Numbered from the stretch's first letter, positions 1 to 12,216 are shown. The stretch is DNA of 64,000 nt from Yeosuana marina (GCF_011762485.1 NZ_JAAKGI010000025.1:107228-171227); one strand, 5' to 3'. Translations and numbers: made by a program. Notes: generated by a model from the letters alone, not told the origin.

Positions 1-20
1 CTTTTTTAATTTTAGCTTAT

Positions 21-719
21 TTAATCTTTTTTGGAGTCGCGTTGTATATGAGTAAAGTCTTTCTTTTCAACTAGCTTACCATCTTCATAATAGTTCCAAA
101 TACCGTGTTTTTTACCATTTTTATAGCTTCCTTCGATAATTAAATTACCTTTTGAATCGTAATACTTTGAAACCCCATCCAATTCTCCATTAACATATAT
201 AAATTCTTTTAAAATAGTGTTATTGGGTGAATACCAAACAGATGTACCATTTAATTTTCCATGTTCATAATGCTGTTTTTCTGCAATTTGACCATTATTA
301 TAATATACAAAGCGATCACCATCAAGATTGCCAGCGTTATCATAATTCTCAAGAGTTAATAATTTTTTAGAATTTTTTTGATAATATTTCCATCCCCCTA
401 TATGAGTTTTTCCATCCATTTCACCTTCGCTAATCACTTTCCCCATAGAGGTATAAAAGGTTACATACGCTTTATTGTCTGTACTGTTAAATTGTTTTGT
501 AGCTGTTAATGATGCCTTATTATCAATATTTTTATAAAATTTAAACAATCCAATTTCTTTCCCGTGACTAAACGCTCCCTCATACCGTAATATCTTGGTA
601 TCATCAAAATATTTTTTCCATACACCATCACGCTTGCCGTCAGCATCAAATTGATTTATAGTTTGAGCGATAACTAAATGTGCTATAAACATAAAAAGGG
701 TTACTATAGTTGTTTTCAT
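21..719 (-). CDS. MORN/YwqK-repeat secreted protein
   Basis: A 232-residue protein with an N-terminal signal peptide of about 18 residues ending in VIAQ. The rest is a series of short repeats of the form G-K-x-x-G-x-W-x-x-Y followed by a polar turn (for example GKRDGVWKKYF, GKKHGIWNYYEDG). This is the MORN-like pattern of the YwqK family, sometimes labelled toxin-antitoxin YwqK antitoxin. Tyr/Gly/Asn-rich repeats of this kind form elongated beta structures. In Flavobacteriaceae such proteins are usually exported and of unknown role; no toxin partner is visible here. The gene lies downstream of yidC but is separated from it by a terminator, so it probably has its own promoter. The family call is firm; the function is unknown. 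Confidence 0.75.
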   Translation of the reverse strand: MKTTIVTLFMFIAHLVIAQTINQFDADGKRDGVWKKYFDDTKILRYEGAFSHGKEIGLFKFYKNIDNKASLTATKQFNSTDNKAYVTFYTSMGKVISEGEMDGKTHIGGWKYYQKNSKKLLTLENYDNAGNLDGDRFVYYNNGQIAEKQHYEHGKLNGTSVWYSPNNTILKEFIYVNGELDGVSKYYDSKGNLIIEGSYKNGKKHGIWNYYEDGKLVEKKDFTHIQRDSKKD

Positions 720-849
720 TTTAGTATTAATTTTTTTTATAAATCTTATATAACAATACCTTCAATACATGCTTTCTTTTTGAGAATAAATCAACATTAG
801 GCATTTGATAATGCAATAACGTATTCTTTAATTTGAAATTGCATGTAAC

Positions 850-875
850 AAAAAAGCCACCTTAATCGGTGACTT
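850..875 (-). terminator. Terminator after yidC
   Basis: On the minus strand a GUCACC/GGUGGC stem with a six-base loop is followed by a run of six U. It starts 10 bases past the yidC stop codon. Confidence 0.7.
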
Positions 876-885
876 TAATATTTAT

Positions 886-2778
886 TTATTTTTTTGCCTT
901 TTTTTGTTTTTCAGCCTCTTCCATCATCTCTTTCATTTTTTTCTGAAACTTATTTTGTTTTTTAGGTTTCTTTTTATTCTCTTGAATTTTGGCATGAATC
1001 TTATCTTCATCAATAATATAGTTTTTAATAACTAACATAATACCAATGGTAATCAAGTTTGAAACAAAGTAATACAAACTCAATCCTGACGCATAATTAT
1101 TAAAGAAGAATAACATCATCAATGGTGAAAAATACATCATGTATTTCATCATTTTACTCATATCTGGCATTCCTTCTTGTGTAGGTTGCGATGCCATTTG
1201 CTGCCCCGTAGTCATTTGCATATAAAAGAAAATAGCTACAGATGCCAATATAGGGAACAAGCTTACATGATCACCATAAAGCGGCACATGAAACGGCAAT
1301 TTTGCTATGACATCATAAGATGATAAATCTTCTGCCCACAAGAAACTTTTCTGACGCAAATCAAATGCGGATGGAAAAAATTGAAAGAGCGCATAGAACA
1401 CCGGCAACTGCACCAATGCCGGCAAACAACCAGCCATGGGGCTCGCACCTGCTTTGCTATACAGTGCCATAGTTTCCTGTTGCTTTTTCATGGCATTGTC
1501 TTTATACTTTTCATTAATCTCAGCAATTTCTGGTTTCAATACCTTCATTTTAGCCTGAGATACATAGGATTTGTATGTCACTGGAGACATTACAATTCGC
1601 ACCATAATAGTCATAAAAACAATAGCAAATCCATAGGGTAAGAATGAGCTCAAAAATCCGAATAAAGGAATAAATACATATCGGTTTATCCAACCAAAAA
1701 TACCCCAACCTAATGGAACAACCTCATCTAAATTTCTATCATAAGCATTTAATACTTTATAATCTGTTGGTCCGAAATACCAATTCATATTTTTATTAAT
1801 CTCACCACCTGTCATTTCTAAAGGCAACTTCGCCTCAAAATACTTGGTAAAAACTGTATCTACTTCCTCATCTTTAACAAGATTTTTAGATTTTAAAGAC
1901 GCTGTTTTAAAAGGTGTATCTGCTAGTAAAATAGATGTGAAAAAATGTTGTTTAAAAGCTATATAGGTAACATCATCAACCTCTTTGTCAGAATCAGAAC
2001 GCTGACCAAGATTATTGTCTTTGCCCCCTTCATATTCATAAATTAAATCGGTATACCTATTTTCATACGAAATACTTTTTGCATGACGATAGGTCTTTAT
2101 TTTCCAATCTAAATTAATGTCTTGCGAGCTATTAATTACATCATTTAAGCCTTGAGATTTAATAGAAAACCCAAGCATATAGTCATCTTTCTTAATCTCA
2201 TATCTATATTCTAAAAACTTAGTTTCAGATACTTTTAGCTTCATTGAAACTATGGTATTATCGCCGTTTTTAGTAACTGTGGGCTCAAAATATAAATCTT
2301 TGGTATTTAATATTCTACTATCAGTAGTTCCAAAATTAATATTAAAACCACTGTTATTATCTTTTACCAAGTAAATAGGAATGGAGTCGTAATCAACAAA
2401 TTTTTTCAGTTTTATTTCTGATAAAAAACCGCCTTTATTACTGAAGGTTAATTTTAAAAGATCACTTTCAACAACTGTTTCTTTATCTGAAGCTGAAGGT
2501 AACGTAGATGAATATGCAAAAGCTCCTAGCTTGTTTTTAAGACCAGCCACTTGAACAGAATCTGTGGCAGCAACAGCCGAATAATCTTCAGCAGTAGTTT
2601 CTTTTGTCTGAGCTTCTTCTGTATCTTTTTGTTCTTTAACAACCTCTTTTTGCTTAGCTTTTTCTTGCGCTTTAAGTTCCTCTGGCGTTGGTTGATTTTG
2701 CCAAAGCATATACATTAATATGCCGAAAATAAGCACAAAGCCTATTACCGAATTAATATCTAATTTTTTTTCTTCCAT
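886..2778 (-). CDS. yidC: Membrane protein insertase YidC
   Basis: A 630-residue inner-membrane insertase that helps proteins into the membrane alone or with SecYEG. An N-terminal membrane anchor (residues about 8-24) is followed by a charged linker and a long periplasmic domain (about 60-350). The conserved Oxa1/YidC core fills the C-terminal part, with the typical MVRIVMSPVTYKS segment near residue 391; its Arg is the groove residue of the family. The tail is very basic (KKKPKKQNKFQKK), as expected for ribosome contact. Length and layout match Gram-negative YidC. It lies 87 bases downstream of pyrG on the same strand, so cotranscription is likely. Confidence 0.97.
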   Translation of the reverse strand: MEEKKLDINSVIGFVLIFGILMYMLWQNQPTPEELKAQEKAKQKEVVKEQKDTEEAQTKETTAEDYSAVAATDSVQVAGLKNKLGAFAYSSTLPSASDKETVVESDLLKLTFSNKGGFLSEIKLKKFVDYDSIPIYLVKDNNSGFNINFGTTDSRILNTKDLYFEPTVTKNGDNTIVSMKLKVSETKFLEYRYEIKKDDYMLGFSIKSQGLNDVINSSQDINLDWKIKTYRHAKSISYENRYTDLIYEYEGGKDNNLGQRSDSDKEVDDVTYIAFKQHFFTSILLADTPFKTASLKSKNLVKDEEVDTVFTKYFEAKLPLEMTGGEINKNMNWYFGPTDYKVLNAYDRNLDEVVPLGWGIFGWINRYVFIPLFGFLSSFLPYGFAIVFMTIMVRIVMSPVTYKSYVSQAKMKVLKPEIAEINEKYKDNAMKKQQETMALYSKAGASPMAGCLPALVQLPVFYALFQFFPSAFDLRQKSFLWAEDLSSYDVIAKLPFHVPLYGDHVSLFPILASVAIFFYMQMTTGQQMASQPTQEGMPDMSKMMKYMMYFSPLMMLFFFNNYASGLSLYYFVSNLITIGIMLVIKNYIIDEDKIHAKIQENKKKPKKQNKFQKKMKEMMEEAEKQKKAKK

Positions 2779-2865
2779 CTGTTATAAATTATTCCTACTT
2801 TCTAGCGAGGAGAACTGTTCTAATCAAAAAACTATCCAATTTTCATTTTATGACACACTGGCACC

Positions 2866-4515
<1,650 letters not shown>

Positions 4516-4694
4516 TTAAACCAGTAATTAAAGTATTGTTTTGGTTATTTAAAAATGTTTTATAAACAACTCATTTTATTTAAAATCATTGATGCATATT
4601 GACTTTGTAAGAATATTTTTTAAATTCTTTAACCTATGATATAACTTAATAAACCGATTGCATATTATTAAGTTAAACAAAAATCAAAAAACAC

Positions 4695-4931
4695 TTATTT
4701 AGGATACCGTTTTTTAATATTCCTAATTAAATCTTCTAAGCCATTTAGTTTAAGTTCGTAAACCATTTGTAGCATATCTCCTAATTTACCTTTAGGAAAT
4801 CCTTTATTATGATACCAAACCACATAGTATTCAGGCAAATCAATTAAGTATCTATCTTTATATTTACCAAAAGGCATTTTGGTATGCGCCAAAGTAATCA
4901 AGAAATTTTTGTCAGGAGTTAGTTCGTGCAT
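4695..4931 (-). CDS. Small DUF3820 family protein
   Basis: A 78-residue protein with the DUF3820 signature: MPFGKYKDRYLIDLPEYY, then a Trp-containing helix and KGFPKGKLGDML. The family is widespread and of unknown biochemical role. The same pattern (FGKHKGK...GYFGWLLNADFP) forms the C-terminal tail of the DEDDh exonuclease encoded at 32833-33606, so this may be a free-standing version of that exonuclease-associated module. It follows the LysM gene by 78 bases on the same strand and may share its transcript. Function is unknown. Confidence 0.8.
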   Translation of the reverse strand: MHELTPDKNFLITLAHTKMPFGKYKDRYLIDLPEYYVVWYHNKGFPKGKLGDMLQMVYELKLNGLEDLIRNIKKRYPK

Positions 4932-5009
4932 CGATTTAAAAAATAAAATTATTTAAGTGATTTTATTTGAAAAAATCACACGAAAACATATGGTTTCAAT
5001 AACACCTGC

Positions 5010-6980
5010 TTAAAAACCTCCTATGGCTTCTGCTGAAACACTTTCATTAACAGGGTTAACTTCAACAATTCGTAAATCTTGATACTTTACCAAATACACA
5101 GAATCATTATAATACCCTCCAAATAATTTCTTTTTGTATTCAAATTTGTTTTCCACATATTCTGTTAAAGGACTTTCGTTTACAGATTTATATAAATTCT
5201 CTGAGGATACCAGACGTAACACAACATCCATCGTTAAATCAAACCCACGAATGGCGTATTTGTTAGGAGGTGTATTATATAGTTTTTTATATTTTTCAAC
5301 AAATGAATTATTATCATCAGCATTTTGAGTTTTTGACATGGAAGCGTATGTAAACTGTAAATTTGACAAATGCTCATTAGACACCTCATCGCCTTTAAAA
5401 GCTGGATTTTCATTAGTTGTCGTTAGCATAATTTTAATCTCCGGCTTTTTCTCTTCTAAGTCTTCCTTTTGAATTAAAGAATTTAAAATACTAGTTACAT
5501 TAGAAGCAAAACCATTGTCTTGAGTTTCTAAAAACACCATATTTAGCCCTGGTTTCAACATATGAGCCACGTCATCAATCAAAACATAATTTTCATCAAC
5601 ACCGTCTTTGTTTTGTTTTGAATATAAGTGTCGTGCATGAGGAAAATCTTGCTGAAGTTCATTAGCTATCGTAGCATTTTTACTATCAGAAATAATAATG
5701 GTATTATTCACATCTGGTACTGTTTTTATATAGGCTATCGTTTTATCTTTTAATATGGAGGCAGAAGGTCGCGATTCAAATACATTATCATACAATTGAA
5801 GATTTTCTCCAATTGGAGAAATAATTGGAACATTATATAATCGCAATTCTGACGAGGCTTTTTCAAAATTATTAGGTGTTAATGGCCCAATCACAGCATC
5901 CATATGTTCAAAATCATGATTTCTAATAATGTCGGCTACTTCACTTACTTGATATTTAGTATCATATACATCAACCTTAAGCGAAATACCTAATGTTTTT
6001 AATGAATCAATGGCCATTAAAATTCCTGAATGAAAATCTAAAGACACATTTAAATAAGGGTCATTTTTTATACTTAGCTTGGTACCAGAAATAGAATCGT
6101 AATTAACACGATTTAAACGAAATGGTAACATGACAGCAATATGCTTTGTTTTAAAATCGCTGATACTGTCAGTTAAATCAATAGCATTTGCAAGCTCTTC
6201 ACCAGAACCAATTGCTTCATTATATGGGATTTTTAAAATCATACCCATTTTTAAACCACTTTCTTTCAACCCTGGATTTAAAGCTTCAAGTTGATCTTGA
6301 TCTAAACCTAATTTAAGTTTTAAGCGATAAAACCCCTCTTTAGGCAATACCTTATAATAACTGTATTGGTCATCAAATTGCTTTTGTTCATCTTTATGAA
6401 TATTAGGCACATTAATAACTTCACCTTCCTGTAAAACGTCGTTCATTTCTGGGTTTAATGCTTCTAATTCAGCTACCGAAATACCAAACTTATAAGCAAT
6501 ACGCCATTTACCTTCCTTTGGCAATACAGTATAAGGCATGGTTAGCTCAACAGTTTCGACAGTTCTGGTAGTTTTAAATATCGGAATTTGAAGTTTATCT
6601 CCTTTTCCTAAAGTATTTGAGTATAAATACGTATTGTATTTTTTAATATCGTCTTCTGTGATATTATATTCTTTGGCTAAACTATAAAGCGTTTCTTTTC
6701 TTCTAGTTTTATGCGTTTTAAACCCTTGCAACTCTTTAGTAATAGTAACTTTAGGTTCAGGAACTTTAGACTTAGGAATTATTAAAAGTGTATTAGGTTT
6801 TAATCCTTTTTTAGCATCTGGATTTAATTTATAAATATCGAAAGGGGTCACTAAATACTGTTTAGAAATACTTTCAATAGTCTCTCCTTCTTTAACTTTA
6901 TGGGTCTTGTAGTTTTGTGCGTTAGCAGTATTTATACTAAAAAGAAATGCTAAACATACAACGGAAAAGAATTTAATCAT
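5010..6980 (-). CDS. LysM-repeat protein with periplasmic-binding-type domain
   Basis: A 656-residue exported protein. The signal peptide ends near ANAQ (residue about 22). LysM or LysM-like repeats follow (YKTHKVKEGETIESISKQY; HKTRRKETLYSLAKEYN; YTVLPKEGKWRIAYKFGI; YYKVLPKEGFYRLKLKLGL), each ending in an N-P-x-L...IP pattern. The second half, from about residue 275, looks like a type I periplasmic-binding/LppC fold (HIAVMLPFRLN, DAVIGPLTPNN, VPIISPIGEN). The layout suggests a peptidoglycan-bound envelope protein; a role in wall-synthesis control by analogy to LpoA is inference only. The gene is downstream of guaA on the same strand, 221 bases away. Confidence 0.85.
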   Translation of the reverse strand: MIKFFSVVCLAFLFSINTANAQNYKTHKVKEGETIESISKQYLVTPFDIYKLNPDAKKGLKPNTLLIIPKSKVPEPKVTITKELQGFKTHKTRRKETLYSLAKEYNITEDDIKKYNTYLYSNTLGKGDKLQIPIFKTTRTVETVELTMPYTVLPKEGKWRIAYKFGISVAELEALNPEMNDVLQEGEVINVPNIHKDEQKQFDDQYSYYKVLPKEGFYRLKLKLGLDQDQLEALNPGLKESGLKMGMILKIPYNEAIGSGEELANAIDLTDSISDFKTKHIAVMLPFRLNRVNYDSISGTKLSIKNDPYLNVSLDFHSGILMAIDSLKTLGISLKVDVYDTKYQVSEVADIIRNHDFEHMDAVIGPLTPNNFEKASSELRLYNVPIISPIGENLQLYDNVFESRPSASILKDKTIAYIKTVPDVNNTIIISDSKNATIANELQQDFPHARHLYSKQNKDGVDENYVLIDDVAHMLKPGLNMVFLETQDNGFASNVTSILNSLIQKEDLEEKKPEIKIMLTTTNENPAFKGDEVSNEHLSNLQFTYASMSKTQNADDNNSFVEKYKKLYNTPPNKYAIRGFDLTMDVVLRLVSSENLYKSVNESPLTEYVENKFEYKKKLFGGYYNDSVYLVKYQDLRIVEVNPVNESVSAEAIGGF

Positions 6981-7201
6981 GTAATCTATTTTTTTAATGG
7001 TGTTAGGGTGTAACCTTACAAAAACACTTAGAATATGCTAATGTTTTTCTTTTCTATACATGCATATAGCATGCCAAAAAAAGTAAACACATCTTATTTC
7101 TATTTTTCAATTCATCATAATAATATACGTGAATTTTACTTGATTTAGATACCTAAAATAATATAAATATAGTTTTAAATTATGGTATTGGTATCCAAAA
7201 T

Positions 7202-8737
7202 TTATTCCCACTCAATGGTAGCAGGGGGTTTTGAACTTATATCATACACTACTCTATTAACGCCTTTTACTTTATTTATTATGTCGTTTGATGTTTTTTG
7301 TAAAAACTCATACGGTAAGTTTACCCAATCTGCAGTCATACCATCTGTACTTTCTACAGCCCTTAGCGCGACACATTTTTCATAAGTACGTTCATCGCCC
7401 ATCACACCAACACTATTGACTGGCAGTAACATGGCGCCTGCTTGCCATACTTTATCATATAAGCCCCATTCTCGCAGACCATTAATAAAAATATCATCAA
7501 CTTCTTGGAGAATACGCACTTTTTCAGCGGTAATATCTCCTAAAATACGAATCCCTAAACCAGGTCCAGGAAACGGATGACGACCCAAAAGCAAAGGATC
7601 TATACCCAAAGTAGCTCCAACTCGTCTAACCTCATCCTTAAACAACGATTTTAGTGGTTCTACAATTTTAAGTTTCATGTAGTCTGGCAATCCGCCAACA
7701 TTATGATGACTTTTTATGGTTGCTGATGGTCCACCGGTAGCGGACACACTTTCAATAACATCGGGATAAATAGTGCCTTGTGCTAACCAGGTAACATCTT
7801 CAATTTGGTGTGCTTCATCATCAAATACCTCGATAAAAGAATTTCCAATGGCTTTTCGCTTTTTCTCAGGATCTTCAATTCCAGCCAAAGCATCTAAAAA
7901 TCGTTTGGAAGCATCAACCCCTTTTACATTAAGCCCCATGCCTTCGTATTGTTGTAAAACACTTTCGAATTCATTTTTACGAAGTAAACCGTTGTTTACA
8001 AAGATGCAATACAAATTTTTTCCTATGGCTTTATGAAGTAAAACTGCCGCTACCGAAGAATCAACACCACCTGAAAGGCCTAAAACTACTTTATCATTTC
8101 CGATTTTATTTTGAAGTTCTTCAACCGTTTCTTCAACAAAAGATTGTGGTGTCCAATCCTGATGAACTCCAGCTATATGAACTAAAAAATTCTCTAATAA
8201 CTGTTTACCATCTGTAGTGTGATAAACTTCAGGATGAAATTGAATTGCATAGGTTTCTTCACCTTCAATTTTATAAGCGGCATTTTCTACATCGTGTGTA
8301 CTTGCTAAAAGGACTCCATTGGTTGGTAAATGTTTTATGGTATCGCTATGACTCATCCAAACCTGACTACCTTCGTGAATACCTTTAAAAAATAGCTCTT
8401 CTTTTTTTATGAAAGACAACTTCGCTCTACCGTATTCTCTGGTATTAGAGGGCGCTACTTCACCTCCTGAAAAATGTGCTAAATATTGTGCGCCATAACA
8501 GACTGCTAGCATTGGTTTTTTGCCTCTTATTTCAGATAAATCTGGATGTGGTGCATCCTCGCCTCTCACTGAAAACGGACTGCCAGAAAGCACAACAGCA
8601 TTGTACTCAGCGATGTTTGATAGTTTTTTGTTATACGGATGAATTTCGCAATAAATATTGAGTTCTCTAACTCTACGGGCAATAAGCTGTGTATATTGAG
8701 ACCCGAAATCTAAAATAAGTACCTTGTTGTGTTGCAT
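7202..8737 (-). CDS. guaA: GMP synthase (glutamine-hydrolysing)
   Basis: Converts XMP to GMP. The N-terminal class I amidotransferase starts at [19 protein letters not shown], has its nucleophile in [10 protein letters not shown] and the His-Glu pair in QFHPEVYHT. The ATP-pyrophosphatase loop [14 protein letters not shown] and the C-terminal dimerisation domain ending in PPATIEWE follow. The start is placed at the ATG at 8737 (MQHNKV), giving 511 residues; a TTG two codons upstream is possible but unneeded. A TATTTTTG box (8741-8748) sits only three bases before this ATG, so transcription from it would be leaderless. The PLP decarboxylase lies 62 bases upstream on the same strand. Confidence 0.97.
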   Translation of the reverse strand: MQHNKVLILDFGSQYTQLIARRVRELNIYCEIHPYNKKLSNIAEYNAVVLSGSPFSVRGEDAPHPDLSEIRGKKPMLAVCYGAQYLAHFSGGEVAPSNTREYGRAKLSFIKKEELFFKGIHEGSQVWMSHSDTIKHLPTNGVLLASTHDVENAAYKIEGEETYAIQFHPEVYHTTDGKQLLENFLVHIAGVHQDWTPQSFVEETVEELQNKIGNDKVVLGLSGGVDSSVAAVLLHKAIGKNLYCIFVNNGLLRKNEFESVLQQYEGMGLNVKGVDASKRFLDALAGIEDPEKKRKAIGNSFIEVFDDEAHQIEDVTWLAQGTIYPDVIESVSATGGPSATIKSHHNVGGLPDYMKLKIVEPLKSLFKDEVRRVGATLGIDPLLLGRHPFPGPGLGIRILGDITAEKVRILQEVDDIFINGLREWGLYDKVWQAGAMLLPVNSVGVMGDERTYEKCVALRAVESTDGMTADWVNLPYEFLQKTSNDIINKVKGVNRVVYDISSKPPATIEWE

Positions 8738-8799
8738 GCGCAAAAATAGGAATTGATTTTAGAATGACGAATTACGATTTATATTTTTTTAATAATTTT

Positions 8800-10173
8800 T
8801 TAAGCCATCGAATCTAAAATCATTTCGATATCCTTCTCTGTTGTATCAGGATTAATAAAACAAAAACGTGAAACGGTTTCAAAACTAGCACCTGTTTTCC
8901 ATTTTGTTGGCGTAACCAAAGCAAAACCTTTTCTGTGGTTTTCATACGTCCAATGCGTATAATCCTCAGGTTTCCAACCTATTCTTCTATATAATACACA
9001 TGACAAACTAGGTTCCCGCACCAACTCAACAAATGGTCTTTCTTCAATTAATTTACCCGCTATTTGGGCCAGTTCCAATCCGCGTTCTACCGCTTCTTTA
9101 TATCTGTCTGTACCATGCATAGATAAAGAAAACCATAAAGGCAAGCCTCTCACGCGTCTTGTTAACTGTATTTGATAGTCGGTTGGATTAAAGCCATGAG
9201 CTCCTTCATCTTTAAAAATATCGAGATACGATCCCTGTTGGGAATGCGCTTTTTTTGCTAATTCAGGTTGTTTATAAATCACAGCACCACAATCGTAAGG
9301 TGAAAACATCCATTTGTGAGGGTCAATTGTAATACTATCGGCACGCTCTATACCTTTAAATAAATGTCTTACAGAGTCAGCCGCCAAAGCACCTCCTCCG
9401 TAAGCCGCATCTATATGAAACCATAAATGCTCATTTTCACAAATAGTAGCTATTCCAGACAAATCATCAATAATACCAGCATTGGTTGTGCCACCTGTTC
9501 CAACGACTGCAAACAGACGCCTCCTTTGATGTTCTGTTAGTCCATCAATTGTTTGTTGTAACGTACTTGCCTCCATTTTATCTTCAGTATCCACTAGCAA
9601 CACATCAACATCAACAACCTTAGCCATTGCTTTTACAGATGAATGTGCTCCGATAGAGGTAATAATAATACCTTTTTCTACTTTATTCTGGTCGTTTAAA
9701 CTACGCCAATACTCTCTTGCTGTTACGATAGCCGATAAATTAGCAGCCGTCCCGCCGCTAGTAAACACCCCAAAAGCACCTTCTGGTAATCCTGTTAAGG
9801 ATACAATCCATTTCATGGCTTCATTTTCACAAAAAATACCACCAGCACCTTCCATCCAATAGGCACCGTGAATACTAGACGCCGATGTTACCAAATCAAA
9901 CATAATAGCTGCTCTTGTTGGAGCCGCTGGCACAAATGCCAAATGTCTTGGATGATCTATCGAAACATTAGCCTTCATTAAATGCTCTTTCCACAATCCA
10001 AATGCTACTTCACCTCCAATTCCTTTCGGCGTAATAGTTTCTCCAACCAATGCTTTTAAATCTTCTGCCCTCCTTGGGATTCCAATTTCTGGATCAGTTT
10101 TTGAAATTCTATTAATAGCATACTTCATGACATCCATAGTCATTTCAACTAACTCTATATCTATTTTATGCAT
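8800..10173 (-). CDS. PLP-dependent group II amino-acid decarboxylase
   Basis: A 457-residue pyridoxal-phosphate enzyme of the glutamate/aromatic amino-acid decarboxylase family. It has the PLP-contact segment FTSGGTAANLSAI, the Asp that binds the pyridine nitrogen in FHIDAAYGGG and the Schiff-base Lys in SITIDPHKWMFSPYDCG. The substrate cannot be read from these motifs; aromatic amino acids, diaminobutyrate or a related amino acid are all possible. The ATG at 10173 is preferred over a GTG ten codons upstream because it removes a non-conserved hydrophobic extension. It is divergent from the TPR-HTH regulator and upstream of guaA. Confidence 0.88.
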   Translation of the reverse strand: MHKIDIELVEMTMDVMKYAINRISKTDPEIGIPRRAEDLKALVGETITPKGIGGEVAFGLWKEHLMKANVSIDHPRHLAFVPAAPTRAAIMFDLVTSASSIHGAYWMEGAGGIFCENEAMKWIVSLTGLPEGAFGVFTSGGTAANLSAIVTAREYWRSLNDQNKVEKGIIITSIGAHSSVKAMAKVVDVDVLLVDTEDKMEASTLQQTIDGLTEHQRRRLFAVVGTGGTTNAGIIDDLSGIATICENEHLWFHIDAAYGGGALAADSVRHLFKGIERADSITIDPHKWMFSPYDCGAVIYKQPELAKKAHSQQGSYLDIFKDEGAHGFNPTDYQIQLTRRVRGLPLWFSLSMHGTDRYKEAVERGLELAQIAGKLIEERPFVELVREPSLSCVLYRRIGWKPEDYTHWTYENHRKGFALVTPTKWKTGASFETVSRFCFINPDTTEKDIEMILDSMA

Positions 10174-10343
10174 GTTTATTATAATGTTAAGTATTAAAAA
10201 CACCTATTTTTAACGGGTTGTAAATTTAACACTAACTAATGAATATATTGTTTTTGAAATCTGATAATATCATTTCAAAAAATCAACTGTTTGATTTACA
10301 ATAAATAAATATTTATTTTTAACAAAGATTAAACCATCAATAA

Positions 10344-12197
10344 ATGAAGCGGCCAATCATTGTCTTTCTTTTCTTTTGTATCAGTTTGGGGTCATTTTCG
10401 CAAGAAAACAAAAAACTTGATAGTCTTTTAAATGTCTTCAATAATCAACCTGATGGTATTGAAAAAGTTAAAACAAGTCAAAAACTTTATAATACCTACA
10501 AACATAAAAACCCAGATGAAGCTTTTAGGTATGCTAATTATGGATTAACACTTTCCAAAAAAATTAATTACAAAAACGGTGAAGGTCTTGGGTATCTTAA
10601 CTTGGCTTACTATTATAGATTTTTGCCAAACATAGATTCGACTAAATATTATTTTAAAAAATCTGTAAAAACATTAAAAAACACCAAAAATCAAGAAAGT
10701 CTTTGGAGAACATTAAATGAATATGCCATTTTTGAAACGCTTCAAGGGAATTTTAATAAGGCCATAGAACTTGCCAACCAAGGTCTTGAAGTAGCCACAA
10801 AGATGAAACATGGTCCACATATGGTTGATAACATTCAACGAAAATCTACTACTTACATGGATATGGGCAAATTAGATCTTGCGATGAAGGAAGCCTTAAA
10901 CGCCTTGCATGTTTTAGACACCATAAAACCTGAAAATAAATTAGGAAAAGCCATTGCAACCGGTGATATTGGCAGAATTGAAATGCTAAGAGGCAATTAT
11001 AAAGAAGCTTTGAAGCCTTTTAATAATGCTTTAAATACATTAATAGAATTAAAAAATGACCATTGGACGGCCGTTTTGTATATAGAATTGGGCAATTTGT
11101 ATTGGTATATAGAAGATTATGACGAGGCACTAAAAAATTACCAACTTAGTTATGAACTTGGCGAAAAAATGAATCGAGATGATTTTTTAGCCTCCAATTT
11201 GGCCAATATGGCTGATATTTACTCAAAAAAAGGAGACAACAAAAAAGCATTGGAATATCTTTTAAAAGCACAAGCTATTACCGAAAAAATTGGCTCCATC
11301 AATAATTCAATAATTAACTACAACATGCTGGGTGACATCTATTATAGAACCCTCGATTATAACAAAGCCATTTATAACCATACCAAAGCCATTAAGTTAG
11401 CAGATTCCGTAAAAGCCTTAGATGTTATTAGAGATTGCTATTCTGGTCGTTCTAAAGCCTATGAAAAAACAGGAAACTATTTAGCTGCCTTACAGGACCA
11501 ACGACAATATCAAACTTATAATGACAGTATTTTCAATGAAGCCAAAGCCAAACAAATTGACGAATTAAAAACACAATACGAAACCGAAAAAAAAGAGCAA
11601 CAGATATTGCTACAAGAAAAAGAACTTGATTTATTAAAACAGAAATCTAAAAATGAGAATTTAATTCGAGTTTTATTAATTATTGGCTTATTGTTTTCTT
11701 TGGCCGCCTTTTATGCCATCAGACAAAAATTAAAACGCAATAAACTGGAAAAGGAAAAAGTGGATGCCGAATTAGCTTTTAAAAAGAAGGAACTCACAAC
11801 ACATGCTCTGCATTTGGCTAAAAAAAATGAGGTCTTGGAAGGTTTAAAACAAAAAGCCGAAGAACTTAAAACTTTAGAAAACAATCAAAATGGCTATCAG
11901 CAACTTATAAGAACCATCAATTTTGATTTGCAGGACGATAACAACTGGGAAAACTTCAGCAAATATTTTCAAGAAGTCCATAAAGATTTCAACAGCAATG
12001 TAAAGGAAAAATTCCCAGAAGTAACCCCAAATGAATTACGCTTGATGTCTCTTTTAAAAATGAACTTATCTTCAAAAGAGATTGCTAACATCCTTAATAT
12101 TTCACCAGATGGCATTAAAAAAGCGCGATATCGACTTCGAAAAAAACTAAATATCAACACAGACAATTCTTTACAAGATTTCGTGTTAAGCCTTTGA
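10344..12197 (+). CDS. TPR regulator with C-terminal LuxR-type HTH
   Basis: A 617-residue membrane-anchored regulator. A signal-like N-terminus (ending GSFSQ) is followed by many tetratricopeptide repeats to about residue 400, a coiled coil, one membrane segment (about 438-457, IRVLLIIGLLFSLAAFYAI), a second coiled coil and a LuxR-like helix-turn-helix at about 557-610 (TPNELRLMSLLKMNLSSKEIANILNISPDGIKKARYRL). TPRs should be periplasmic and the HTH cytoplasmic, a known Bacteroidota design for sensing at the envelope. The gene directly precedes a patterned control region (four TGTC boxes) and an orphan lipoprotein on the same strand, a plausible target. The signal sensed is unknown. Confidence 0.87.
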   Translation: MKRPIIVFLFFCISLGSFSQENKKLDSLLNVFNNQPDGIEKVKTSQKLYNTYKHKNPDEAFRYANYGLTLSKKINYKNGEGLGYLNLAYYYRFLPNIDSTKYYFKKSVKTLKNTKNQESLWRTLNEYAIFETLQGNFNKAIELANQGLEVATKMKHGPHMVDNIQRKSTTYMDMGKLDLAMKEALNALHVLDTIKPENKLGKAIATGDIGRIEMLRGNYKEALKPFNNALNTLIELKNDHWTAVLYIELGNLYWYIEDYDEALKNYQLSYELGEKMNRDDFLASNLANMADIYSKKGDNKKALEYLLKAQAITEKIGSINNSIINYNMLGDIYYRTLDYNKAIYNHTKAIKLADSVKALDVIRDCYSGRSKAYEKTGNYLAALQDQRQYQTYNDSIFNEAKAKQIDELKTQYETEKKEQQILLQEKELDLLKQKSKNENLIRVLLIIGLLFSLAAFYAIRQKLKRNKLEKEKVDAELAFKKKELTTHALHLAKKNEVLEGLKQKAEELKTLENNQNGYQQLIRTINFDLQDDNNWENFSKYFQEVHKDFNSNVKEKFPEVTPNELRLMSLLKMNLSSKEIANILNISPDGIKKARYRLRKKLNINTDNSLQDFVLSL

Positions 12198-12216
12198 TTA
12201 CAAGATCTAAAAAAGC

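Noticed and set aside
21..719. YwqK-repeat protein as the antitoxin of a toxin-antitoxin pair
   Set aside because: It has a signal peptide and no adjacent small toxin-like gene; the antitoxin label comes only from a family name.
1381..1641. An 86-codon open frame on the plus strand inside yidC
   Set aside because: Antisense to a well-conserved gene, with biased His/Phe/Ser composition and no start context; a shadow frame.
7012..7020. GTGTAACCT upstream of the LysM gene as another ECF site
   Set aside because: No CGTC follows at 15-18 bases and the orientation points away from the LysM gene.
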